NCBI GenBank assembly: GCA_021234155.1 | Contig: JAJEKV010000113.1 | Span: forward strand, 2,588,325 to 2,652,324 | DNA from: Isoetes taiwanensis | Lineage: Eukaryota; Streptophyta; Lycopodiopsida; Isoetales; Isoetaceae | Reading direction: 5' to 3' | DNA: 64,000 bases | Part shown: positions 34,478 through 44,200 of the stretch, one piece after another | Layout of the letters: every line of letters starts with the position of its first letter | Numbering within the stretch: the stretch's first letter is position 1 | Notes under the pieces: generated by a model | The model's input: only the letters and a program-made list of their open reading frames with translations | What the model was told of the DNA's origin: nothing | Database searches by the model: none | Made by a program: the position numbers and the translations under genes

Positions 34478-37400
34478 TCATCGGACAAACTTACATTTTG
34501 CAGCGAGATCAGGATGCATCTCATCCTCTGGCTCATTTATTTCCTGATCACTTGAGCCTTCATTCTCAGCTTCACTCTCAAAACTAGATGTACTCGAACG
34601 ATCTTCTTCCTCACTGTCTACAAGTGAGTCTTCATCATCATCTTTTTTGGCCACCTTTTTTGCTTGTTTGTCTAATCCACATGCCGACCTTATTAAAGTT
34701 TGAGTGACCATACGTAACTTATTAGCAGCAGTTAGAACAAAGTCATATGCAAGAACCTTTACTTCAGTTAGATCTATGACAGCAGTGCTTGCTTTGGACT
34801 TAGCTCTCTTTCCCACTCCTGTTTTTACCATCTCCAAAGTATAACTCCCACTGAAAGCATTGGCAGCATTCGTTCTCATCCAGTGCACTTTTAATTGAGT
34901 GGGAATTCCATCCTCTCTTGTTACCTCCAGTACTTTAGCTAGCCAAAATGGCCTCCCAGATTCATCATTATCAGCTGGGACAGCTATGAGCATTCCTTTC
35001 TGAATCTCTGAGACTGAACCAGATACTCGAGCAACTTGTTGTGCTGTGCGTCTGGGGCCAGTGTACATGACTCTGTCATCTTCATCTGAGCTAGCCAATA
35101 TCTCTACATGTTCCTCTTGATTCTCAACTTGCACAGGGAGAGTTTGCCTAGATGGCCAGTTGAATGTAACTGGTCTTCGACCTTGTAATGAAGCTTGCAA
35201 CATGTCACGTTGCCGAGAAAAAAATTGAGGCCACCATAAAGCATCTGCCTCCCCAAAGTGGTTAGAGCAGGACTGAATACTTGTCTCAATATAATCCAAT
35301 GATTTGTTTGAGTCCAATGCTCTTCCCTCCTTTTTACTCTTTGTGATTTCTTTCAAGCTTTTTAGAGGCATTTGCTCTGCAGAGAGCATGGAACTAGTAT
35401 TGGGGATGGTGCGAATGAATTGAATACCTGCTGCTGGCTGCCACTGCAAGGATGTGGCATATTTCTTTCCTTGTAAGATGGCCTTGCCATCTACAAGTGA
35501 TTTTTTTTTTTTTTTTTTGAAGGCAAGGTGGTTTTCTATTAATATAAAAGATGTTACAACATTTGATCTCCAAAAGATCAGATAGGAAGAATAAGCACAG
35601 TAAAGCCCTGTTGGCCTGATAAATAATATGCTCAAGAAGCCTCCTACATCAGCAACTGATGAGAAAGTACAATTAACAGATAACAAATCCTTTTCTCGAA
35701 AACTTATGCAACCATTTTAGAACCTGTAAGCAAAGGATAACAGCCAGCATGCTGAAGTATAGCAGTCCTCCAGCTGCCCTCAAGCTTATTAGTACTTGAG
35801 TTTGACACAGGCATCAGAACCTGGCCTAAAGTGCTTCAAGCATATCAGTACTTGAGCATATGATTGGGTATCAGCACCCATCTAAAAAATGTTCAAGCAT
35901 AGCAGTACTTGAAACATTTTAAATCCCTAGCTAACATAAACTGTAGAGAACTGACATACCAAAGAGTCCCATACCTCCTAGTGTATCATGCCCCCTAGCA
36001 ATCAATGCCGCATTGTCAGGATTAAATTCTGCATCCTTGGTACTTACAAGAAAAGAGTGATTGCTCAGCATCAATAGGAAGAAAATATCACCCGTCTCTT
36101 GAACAAACCCTGTCATATAACTGATGCTTCCTGCTAGCAAGGAAAGAAGCAAACCGGACTGAAAGGTTTTGTTCCTCAAAAACAATGTATGATATCCCTG
36201 CTGGAATTTGCATATCCAAGACCTACTTTACATAACCTGAAGTTTCTATCCTCTTCACTTTATAGGCCAGTATCCCAATCTTGAGCTTACCTTTTCAAAT
36301 ATGCGAAATGAAACGAACATAGTAGAATGCAAGCAAAAGAAAGAATCCACGTTAGTGGTAAATATCTATCTTCGCCTTATCGGCCAGCATCCCAATCTGG
36401 GCTTACCCTTTCAGCGTGTCTTGATGACATAGCTTGTAATCTACCAAAGGAAGATGCCACGTTAGTGGAATACCTGAAACAACTGATTATGGCCGCCAGA
36501 AAGGAAGGTTACACTCAACCGGCAGATCGATGGATCAAGTTTCTTGAGGAGCCGAACACATCAAGCCACCGCTAGCACCCGGATCTGGCCGCTTGCACCA
36601 TAAACCGGTGGTTTAGAGCGGCTAGAATGGGAGGCGGCCGCCTGCCCTAGCCGCGTCCGCCAAGCCGCTTCCGCATTTTCCGGTCCCCTAATGTTTTTAA
36701 AAGTGACAAGTGAAATTTTGATCTGATGCTGAAATGTAATGTTTCTCAAGGGCTCAATAGCACAGTGACCCAGTTGATCTCTCCGAAAAATCCATTCTTT
36801 GAAATCATAAGTTTCTTCCAATAACTTCGATGTCCGGGCGAGGATTGTAGGAATCTTGGATAACCTCAATCATTGCTGGTAGGTGAGAGCTTTTTTCGAG
36901 CAAGGCGTTTAGAGAACCCTCTTGAACATCGATCAATTTGATCGTGTGTATGACCAACAAGCGAAAACCAATCTTCACCTTCTTGAAGATTTGTTTCTCT
37001 ACTAACATAACCTGATGAAGCAAACAACGCTGATTCTTATTTTCCCTTGTCGTGTTGTCTAGGCTGAAGATCTGAGAAACCGGTGGTATATGTTCTAGAT
37101 TGGAAAGAAGCTTATTCAATATTGTGATAGTGAGATTTGGATCAGCATGAATGTTTGGATAATTCAAAAATGCCTTGCAAGATAGTTTTCCATTAAATAC
37201 CATAGCACCAACAACATGCAGATGTATGAAATCTTCTTCAGCAGCATCCTTAGGCACATTGACAAAATGTGGTAGGGTGGTCTTCTTCTGGTCCATTCCA
37301 TCAATAACAAGCGATATGTAGTTGAGTGGTTGTTCGATTGCCTTCTTCCTATGTTTTGTCAATTTTCTCCTTTCAAAGATTGTTGTTCTCTGTCGTTGCT

Positions 37401-38811
37401 TGTTCGGTTTCTCCTTCAATGCATCTGAAATGAAAATATGTTTAGGAAAGAACCTACTTTTAGTTAGAACTAGGCAAGAACACGTCCTGGAAGCTTACTT
37501 TTAGTGTGAAGTGTCCTTGCATTTTGTCTCTGAGCTTTTAATTCAGAGCATGTAGCACAAACAGACATCCGGTGCTTTCTAGGAATGGACCGCGAGAAAA
37601 CTCTTTTTCGAGCACGCGAAAAAGTAAGAGTAGCGGACAAAGCGTTCTCCGGCCTCAACACACATCTCCTTATAATTATCGTAGACTTCTTGTTTTAGTG
37701 AAATTGTCACTCAAGTGGTACATGGGGCTGTTAGGGAGTTTCATAAGACTCCTTAAAGAAACCTTCCATCCAGGAAACACATTGAAGGGCATGAATTCTG
37801 GATATACCTCCTGAATGGCAGTAGTCATTAATGCCTGGATTCTTGTCAAGCCTTTTCTTCAGGCGGTCTGCTGCCTAAAGCATGAATCAATTTGAAGGCC
37901 GTTTGACAGACGGCGTGGCCACCAGCTGTGTAAGTAAACTTCTCACCACAATCGGGCCTAATATTGAAGGCTAAGTAGCCCCTTTGGTCTAGCAGAGTCA
38001 TTGAACTGTAACTATCACGAATCAACCTCAATTCCTTTAGTCCAATCTTAAGCAAACAACGTTGAGAACAACAATGCTTTGTATGTGTTGCCCGCAAGTG
38101 AGCCTCGTCCATGAGTTTCTTTCTTCTAACGGTTGTACATGCTTTCTTGTGTAAATTACGCTTAAGATTCTTACTTGCAGGGGCTTTGAATTCGAACATG
38201 GAGTCTTGTGGCTTCGGTAGGTCCTCGTCTGAGACATCAACATGAGGTGTTTCTTCGTCTGAGAGATCAACATGAGGTGTACTTGTAGATGCTGTGAGGT
38301 TTGATATGGGCAAGTCCTGGGGGGAGGTGCTTTCCCTCTCTGGGAAAAATAATCGAGGTTGGTGGCGTGGTTGACCAGCTCTGAAGTGTCGTAGAACACA
38401 GGGGAGTTGCGTGTCATTGGCCGCTCCCCCACTTGTTGTAGTACCATTTAGTGAAATGGATGGAGTTGGCGTAATTTGCCTCCGGGGAGGGAGCCTACGG
38501 TGGACTATGGGCGACGTACTAAAATTAACTGGAGGAGGTAGTCTGAGCTCTCTAGCCTATGGTGGAGTAAAACGCATTGGTGGGGGCAAACGACGTTCAG
38601 GAGCAGGGTGTGGTGGAGTAAATTGAACTGGTGGTGGAAGCCGAGGTGGTCGTGCTGGAGTAAGCTCAACAGAGCTGGGTGTTGGAATGTCGGAGCTAGA
38701 ATATTCATGACTACTTCCTGGTGTCTGTTGAGGAGGTGTGAAACTCATTGCGGGGGAGGAGCACAGCGAGCGGGGAGTTGGAGGCTCTGCGGTTCTTTTC
38801 TCTCGAGCCAT
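34478..38811 (-). pseudogene. Transposase-like gene (RNase-H-like, DUF7869-type), decayed
   Basis: Leftward gene starting at ATG 38811. Exon 1 codes a Pro-rich N-terminus with repeated PPxxFTPP, a TAG at 38557-38559, an acidic stretch with two (T/D)PHVDxSDE repeats, then HCCSQRCLLKIGLKELRLIR and AVCQTAFKLIHALG. After frame changes come YHLSDNFTKTRSLR, FSRSIPRKHRMSVCATC (Cys pair) and an intron near 37419-37496. The catalytic-looking block follows: LVIDGMDQKKTTLPHF, LDNTTRENKNQ and a diverged HTxxxID. The 3' part (about 35500-34478) has ALWWPQFFSRQRDM, GRPFWLAKVLEV and an acidic C-terminus. Spaced D...DN..E..H and the WW/FW blocks recall large transposase-type proteins I know as DUF7869-containing. 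A poly(A)-tailed insertion and other foreign sequence split the gene at 35.5-36.7 kb. Family call from memory. Confidence 0.7.
35502..36690. other. Foreign sequence inserted in the transposase gene
   Basis: A 17-base T run at about 35502-35518 marks the poly(A) tail of a minus-strand retroposon; the transposase frame starts immediately to its left. To the right are a pair of roughly 50-bp repeats 118 bp apart (about 36243 and 36362), a plus-strand frame with LVEYLKQLIMAARKEGYTQP (36460-36519) that looks protein-like but is unidentified, and a GC-rich patch (36570-36680). The boundaries between these pieces could not be resolved. Confidence 0.5.
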
Positions 38812-38836
38812 ACTCGAAAAAGTTAAGCGTCTGCTT

Positions 38837-39005
38837 GTATAAATTTATACGACAGAAGAACAGACGGTATAAATTTATACAGAGATGGTATAAATTTATA
38901 CAAGAAAGGGAAACTCTTGGCGGCAGACAGTATAAATTTATACGGAGATGGTATAAATTTATACAGAGGAGGGCAACATAGAACAGAAACGGTATAAATT
39001 TATAC
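38837..39005. promoter_or_regulatory. Palindrome array at the transposase 5' side (6 copies)
   Basis: GTATAAATTTATAC is centred at 38843.5, 38873.5, 38894.5, 38936.5, 38957.5 and 38998.5. The spacings (30, 21, 42, 21 and 41 bp) are close to 3, 2, 4, 2 and 4 turns of B-DNA, which would put all copies on one helical face. The array starts 26 bp upstream of the transposase ATG. Each core also contains TATAAA on both strands. Likely a promoter or operator, or a transposase-binding region; which of these is inference. Confidence 0.75.
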
Positions 39006-39267
39006 GAAAACTCACAGACACTTGTATTGGAAACTTTATGGAGAAACGCTATACGAAACGGCACTTAACAGGGGTACTTAAGCCCGGCGCCGGCCACCCT
39101 ATTTTTCCATATCGCACATCCAGTCCGAAGGCTCGCCAAGCCATATTATATACCCCTTCTTATTTGCTCTCCGGAATGTCTATACGCTAGTCCATACAGT
39201 CATGGCCACGTAAGTCTACTTTCCGTACTGTTTTAGTTTCTCTTTTGTTTTAATCTATTAGAGTGGT

Positions 39268-39605
39268 AGCTCGAGCGGTATAAATTTATACCGAGATGGC
39301 TCTGGATCGGTATAAATTTATACGCCCCGTGCTCGAGCGGTATAAATTTATACCGTTCCAGAACACAATCGGTATAAATTTATACCGCAAGTGTTCTAGA
39401 GCGGTATAAATTTATATCGCTTGAGCACGAGCGGTATAAATTTATACCGTTCAAGAACACTTGCGGTATAAATTTACACCGAATGTGTTCTGGAACGGTA
39501 TAAATTTATACCGCTCGAGCACGGGGCGTATAAATTTATACCGATCCAGAGCCATCTCGGTATAAATTTATACCGCTCGAGCTCGGGGCATATAAATTTA
39601 TACCG
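39268..39605. promoter_or_regulatory. 316-bp inverted repeat made of ten palindromes, plus one outlier
   Basis: Palindromes (best form CGGTATAAATTTATACCG) are centred at 39284.5, 39316.5, 39346.5, 39378.5, 39410.5, 39440.5, 39472.5, 39504.5, 39534.5, 39566.5 and 39596.5. The first ten are exactly mirror-symmetric about 39425.5 (spacings 32-30-32-32-30-32-32-30-32). The spacers are also inverse pairs, for example GAGATGGCTCTGGATC with GATCCAGAGCCATCTC. The whole 39268-39583 is therefore one large palindrome of small palindromes. It lies between the divergent genes of the transposon. Confidence 0.85.
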
Positions 39606-40218
39606 TTTCAAAATTGTTTCGGAATCTTGGTGTAGTGCTTAAAGAATGGACCCGAACCTTAATATTTTAGTAATATTGTTGTGTTTTAAGCTTAAATAAG
39701 ACAAAAAAAGTGTTAATTAATTGTGGATTTTATGCCCTTTTAGCCTCTGTTTTTACTGTTTTTGTGTGTCAAAAGGTCAAAAAATGTTCTGTTTCTTACG
39801 AAAAAAATGGTTTTTTAACGCACAGTTCCGGCCCAAGGATAAAATTTGTGCACAAAGGCCAATCTTCAAAGGTTGCACCAATGGAGCCACAGACGTACGA
39901 ACTAAAAGACCAGACGTGGTACGTACACAGGGGCGCAAGAGAGAGCAAACCAACTGACGCGTACCTGTACTTGTGCCATCAGTCAGGGAAGGGCAAGTAC
40001 AAGGCCGATGATTATTATCCTGCCGGCGAAATTATAAACCTGTCGGCTACAGAAAACGAAGATGAGCTTTTAATGAAGTGCATGCATGACAATGGGGAAG
40101 TCTTCTATGTTCTCAATAGTAAAATGCTTAGATTAAGCATGTGCAAGCCCAAAGACGTGAATGAGTACATATCTGAAAATTACAAGGGCGGCTATGTAAG
40201 TTATTCTTAGTGGCTTTA

Positions 40219-40235
40219 CGTATAAATTTATACCG
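40219..40235. promoter_or_regulatory. Single palindrome copy in the first intron
   Basis: CGTATAAATTTATACCG centred at 40226.5 lies inside the 70-bp GT-AG intron 40196-40265 of the methyltransferase gene. Confidence 0.7.
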
Positions 40236-41331
40236 TCATCCTCCTAACTTAACCCTGCATTACAGGATATAGTGGACATTTTGATGTCAGTGGTGCTTTG
40301 CGATGAAAAGGTGTTGGTCAAAGGTCTGTGGTACCCCACTACTATCGAAGAGGAAGAAAATGTTGAGGAAGTAGAAGAAGAAGAGGAAGAGGAGGAAATA
40401 GTAATACCAAAGGGAAAGGGTAGGAAGCATTCCCTGGTAGTAGATACACAGCCTCCCACCAAAAAAAAGACTAGAACCACAAAGGCATTGACTTTAGAGG
40501 AGTCAGCAGAAGCTCTTCAGAAGGCTCCGGGTGCAGATATTGTTGTGAAGCCCGTAGACAAGTCAAGTGCTATACTAAAACAGATTAATGACACTAAACT
40601 ACTTAAGCAAACAATTTCCTTGACATTGAGCACTATTAAGAGGCCGCCTAAAAATGAAGATGGGGTCAGAGTTCTTCAGGTACGAAAGCTGTACGCGGCA
40701 CATGTGGCTATACTCAAGCAAAGAATGAGAAGGAATCCTCATGCCCATGTGTCGCCACTAGTTGTAATGGTTGGCATGTGAGTCGCGCAACCAACTAAAA
40801 AGATTATAAAAAGGCTAACTTTGAGGATTACACATATTTTGTACTTGGAGGCACACATAGTTACAAAACAAGGAAGGAACTTTCAAAAGAAGAATCCCGT
40901 GAACGAAGTTTGGAAGAGCCGCGTAGAAGCACATATCTACGTTGGAGTCCGCAGACGAGGAAGCAAAGGTCATTGCCGTGAGTCATAATCTCGACAATGA
41001 CTTCGGACTAAAATGAGTCTTATAGACAAGATCCACTTCATGCACCTGAAATACGTGAGAGTTCAAGCAAGTGCATGGGGAGGACTTCAAAACAAAAGAA
41101 CAAGCTCCAAGAACTTCGAGAAGCTTGTGTCACGAGTCTTTGCCTCACCCTCTGATTCGGATAAGAAGCCCATAATGGTCGTGAAGCGATGACGACAATT
41201 ACTTCCAGCTTGCTTTCAGAGATGGTCAAGTAAGTAAAAGCTTTAATTTAGTTGTCTGTAGTATGCTTAGCATAGCTGAGTTTGTATATTAACATCGAAC
41301 TTTGTAAATGCGTACCAAGGAAGACCAGCCC

Positions 41332-41560
41332 CGGTATAAATTTATCACCGTGCACGGTCACCGATGTAAATTTATATACCGTGACCCGGAAGATGCGGTA
41401 TAAATTTATCACGAATCGCCGCCGCTACCGGTATAAATTTATACCGTGCACGGCGACGGTATAAATTTATACCGGTGGCTGGCGACGGTATAAATTTATC
41501 ACGGACCAGAACCTGTGATAAATTTATATCAGTGCTCGGTCACGGTATAAATTTATACCG
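41332..41560. promoter_or_regulatory. Middle palindrome array (8 copies) inside an intron-like gap
   Basis: Copies centred at about 41340, 41370, 41404, 41437, 41465, 41494, 41522 and 41551, spaced 28-34 bp. Several are degenerate (extra C in TTTATCAC, or GATGTAAATTTATATACC). The stretch has no coding match and precedes the exon at 41655, so it is probably intronic. Confidence 0.75.
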
Positions 41561-42649
41561 TGGCTGGTATTCCGTGTGCAATAATATAGTAGACTTCACA
41601 ACAAACGCTTGTTCGCCATTCAACACTAAAATACTTGTGTTCGATCGTCAACAGGTGTGGGATCTTCAAGAAAGAATATTTTGTATGTTCGAAGATGGTG
41701 AGCTGAAAGAACAATCTAGCTCTGCCGGAAAAAAACCAAAAAAAGGTGGTGAGGCAAAACAAAAAAACATGAGCATTGTACCCTGGACGCAGCTACAGGG
41801 TTTGAAAAGCAAAGAAATTTTTGTAAGACTTCTAGAAAAAGTTGTGGCCAAAGAATTTACTCTCGACGAAATGGCCAAAGAAGCTAAGACGTAAGCCACA
41901 TTTCTTATGTCGTGTTCTTTTTTTCTTAATTTTGTCTGATCACATTTTTCCCTCTGCAGTCAGAAAGACATTGTCACCTGCCAGGCAGAATTAATGAAGC
42001 AACTAAACCTGGAGGACTGGGAGGAGTGCAAGGCTTTATATCCAACCTCTACTACAGATACTATTATCAGAGAGCACGCTGTTAACTTCAGTGGCTGGGT
42101 AAGTTGTACAGAAAATACTTTTTGTTTTCGTGCCTTTGTCTCACAGTTTTCTTGCAGAATAAGAAGAAAGGCCTACCAACAGGATTTTTAAACCTGGTTT
42201 GTAGGGCCAAGGAGGAGAGGCAGAGACTGAAAGCAATTGAGCAAGGAAAGCAAGTCAGCACTAGCAGTTTTGACACTACTTACGAGAGATTTACTACATT
42301 TGGTCAGGACGTCCAGTACAGGGTTGTTCAGGGTGACTGCACGAGGCTGGGGACTCTTTTAGACAAACAAAACTTTACGTTATGCATTGCAGATATTCCT
42401 TATGGCTTTAAAATCAAGGATAGCACTTTTGACGAGGAGGCTTTTACTCACGTGCAAGTCCGTTCTTTCTTGGATGGCCTAAAAGAAGTCACGACATCCC
42501 CAACCCGGAGGGTCATCATTTTTCATTCCGACCGCAGACGATATGTCGGTTGCTAAAGCCATTGGGAGTCAATGCATGCATACGCGGGCTTCAAAAACTG
42601 CGTATGGTAAGCTTTGAATTTCTTGCTTTTCTATTTACTTTAACACCAC

Positions 42650-42724
42650 GGTATAAATTTATACCACAGTCGCCTCGTGGTATAAATTTATACAGCAAGG
42701 CAATGGTGGTATAAATTTATACCG
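42650..42724. promoter_or_regulatory. Third intronic palindrome group (3 copies)
   Basis: Palindromes centred at 42657.5, 42686.5 and 42715.5 (29-bp steps) lie just after the donor at 42607 between the two methyltransferase motif blocks. Flanks such as CCACGG...CCACAG and GTGGTGG extend the symmetry slightly. Confidence 0.7.
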
Positions 42725-43926
42725 CCACACCACTTAACTAACTTATTTTGTTCGTTTTCTTTCTGCCAATGTTTAATTGCTTTTTGTTTGGCGGGCTAAA
42801 ACAAATGTCAAAGGACATGGTGGTGGTCCGCTTAGTAGTAAGTGCTTTGAACATTTCCATATTGGTTTTTACTAGCGGACGCCAAAAAACCATGGTTCAT
42901 TTCAACACGCGAGAATGAAAAGACTCCACCCCAGCGCAACGGTTTCGGGTCGTGTTCTACAAAAATTGAGAGACCCACAACGACAAGGAGCTGTATTATC
43001 TCATTATTAGAAGCCACAGCGGCTAATTAATAATTTAATTCAGTGGTTTTCTCGCCCAGGAGACTGGATTCTAGATGCATTTTCGTGCTCGAGCACCCGC
43101 AGCGGTTTAAGCCTTAAGCAAAGGGCAATGTTGTTGTCTCCGTCGACATAGACCAAAGACAAAATAAGTTTCATCGGGACCGGGATAAGCTCTTGTGAAT
43201 CCTTTCCCCGATGAAAAACGAGGAACCGGGAGCAAAAAATGGTCTTTGGCGATGTGAAAGGCACATATACAGAAATCCAGCCTCCACTTACGGGAAGAAG
43301 AGATGAGGAGGTGGAGTTTGTCGATCTGGAGCCTGTGGTGCCTGAGCCAGAGCAACAGCCTGTACCTGTACCATTGGAATCAGAAGGGGGCGTCTCTGCT
43401 ATTAAAACCTCGCAAGAGACAGATCCTAAGGGGAACGAGAGTCCTGTGGACTGGGAAGAGCCACCTCCCGTATAAATTTATACAGACAGTATTTTAAATT
43501 TTCATTGTAATCTATGTGATAAGAATTTCAATATATTTTGATGAAGATTTTTCAACTGAAAACTTTGTCTCTTTAACAATGCTTAATTAGAACAATTCTT
43601 TTTTTGATTTATGATTTCACACTCTTTCTCTTTTCTATGTTTGATTTTCTTAGTACTTATATTAAGCTTGCAAAAAGACAAACTATATTTCCTTCTATTT
43701 TCAACAACAAATACTTAATGAGTTTTTAAATTTAATGTCTCTCTCCTCAAAACAAGCTTTTTTTTTTTTGCCCTTTTTTAAAAATGAAAAGGCTTCAAAA
43801 ATGTTGCTTTTTTTGGGGTATTTCGAATGCTATTTGCTCAACAATCTATTTTGCTCCCTATTTTGTCCATTTTTTTCAAGTTTCCAATTTTTATAAAGGA
43901 ATCTTTCAAACGCACTTCTTAAATAT

Positions 43927-43950
43927 GTGCGTTTCATTTTAAACCTTGTT
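43927..43950 (-). repeat. Right terminal inverted repeat
   Basis: Inverse of 34065-34088 with one mismatch (AACAAGG against AACAAAG). TTAT follows at 43951-43954. The first seven bases match the ends of the smaller element at 19048-21854. Confidence 0.88.
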
Positions 43951-44200
43951 TTATGTTCACATGTCTTGTGCTGGATAACTTATTCGATGAATTACACATG
44001 ATCTGTGAATTCAAGCATGTATGCAACATGCTTTGCAAGTTGCATAGTAGCAAGCACAGACCCAACAAAAAATGAATTCGCTCATATGTCAGGGTAAGAT
44101 TTTTTCTGGAGGCTAAAAAAGAATTTTCGTGCATTTTCTTCTCCTCCTTTGTACTTTTTATCAGTGCCATATACATTTCTGTAATTAATCATATATTGCA
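43951..44200. repeat. Duplicated locus, copy A right part
   Basis: 43951-44197 is collinear with about 45594-45833 (shared CACATGATCTGTGAATTCAA and GAATTCGCTCATATGTCAGG). Together with 33678-34064 it reconstitutes the locus seen uninterrupted in copy B. Confidence 0.85.

Larger units (their letters stand above)
39881..43475 (+). pseudogene. ParB/sulfiredoxin-like domain plus DNA methyltransferase gene, decayed
   Basis: Rightward cargo gene of the transposon. Exons with GT-AG borders: 39881-40195, 40266-about 41230 (frameshifts), 41655-41890, 41960-42098, 42158-42606, and about 42800-43475. The N-terminal part (WYVHRGARESKPTDAYLYLC) resembles a small chromatin-reader or BAH-like fold only loosely. 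After an acidic and Lys-rich linker comes a ParB-like stretch: VSPLVVMV, then YTYFVLGGTHSYKTRKEL (the GxHR-type box) and, after indels, EAHIYVGV and DEEAKVIAVSHNLDND. The C-terminal part has ADIPYGFK (DPPY-type motif IV, about 42391-42415), then VKGHGGG and CFEHFHIGF, and finally FSRPGDWILDAFSCSST (FxGxG-type motif I, about 43045-43100). Motif IV before motif I is the beta-class order. Several 1-nt indels and stops inactivate it. The last ORF ends VDWEEPPPV, its TAA lying inside a palindrome copy. Confidence 0.7.
34061..43954. mobile_element. 9,886-bp multi-gene DNA transposon with TTAT target duplication
   Basis: The element proper is 34065-43950. Left end AACAAAGTTTAAAATGAAAC...GCAC and right end GTGC...GTTTCATTTTAAACCTTGTT are inverse over 24 bp with one mismatch. 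TTAT flanks both ends (34061-34064 and 43951-43954). The uninterrupted paralogous site, GAGTAATTATGTTCACATG, is at about 45587-45605. Cargo: a leftward transposase-like gene (34478-38811), a rightward ParB-like plus DNA methyltransferase gene (39881-43475), and about 30 copies of a TATAAATTTATA palindrome. Both genes have frameshifts or stops, so this copy is dead although its ends are well preserved. The combination of terminal repeats, 4-bp duplication and cargo matches no superfamily I can name. Confidence 0.88.

Noticed and set aside
38711-39064. Minus-strand frame of 117 codons with repeated CINLYHL and KFIP-like phrases
   Set aside because: It is only the translation of the TATAAATTTATA palindrome array and not a repeat protein.
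39268-39605. CRISPR-like repeat-spacer array
   Set aside because: The repeats are perfect palindromes, the spacers are mirror copies of one another, and the context is a plant transposon.
34065-43950. Integrated giant virus or virophage segment
   Set aside because: Terminal inverted repeats, a TTAT duplication, a transposase-like gene and spliceosomal introns explain the segment better; no capsid, packaging ATPase or polymerase is visible.
34065-43950. piggyBac element because of the 4-bp duplication
   Set aside because: Target is TTAT (and ACAC in the relative), not TTAA, and the transposase motifs differ.
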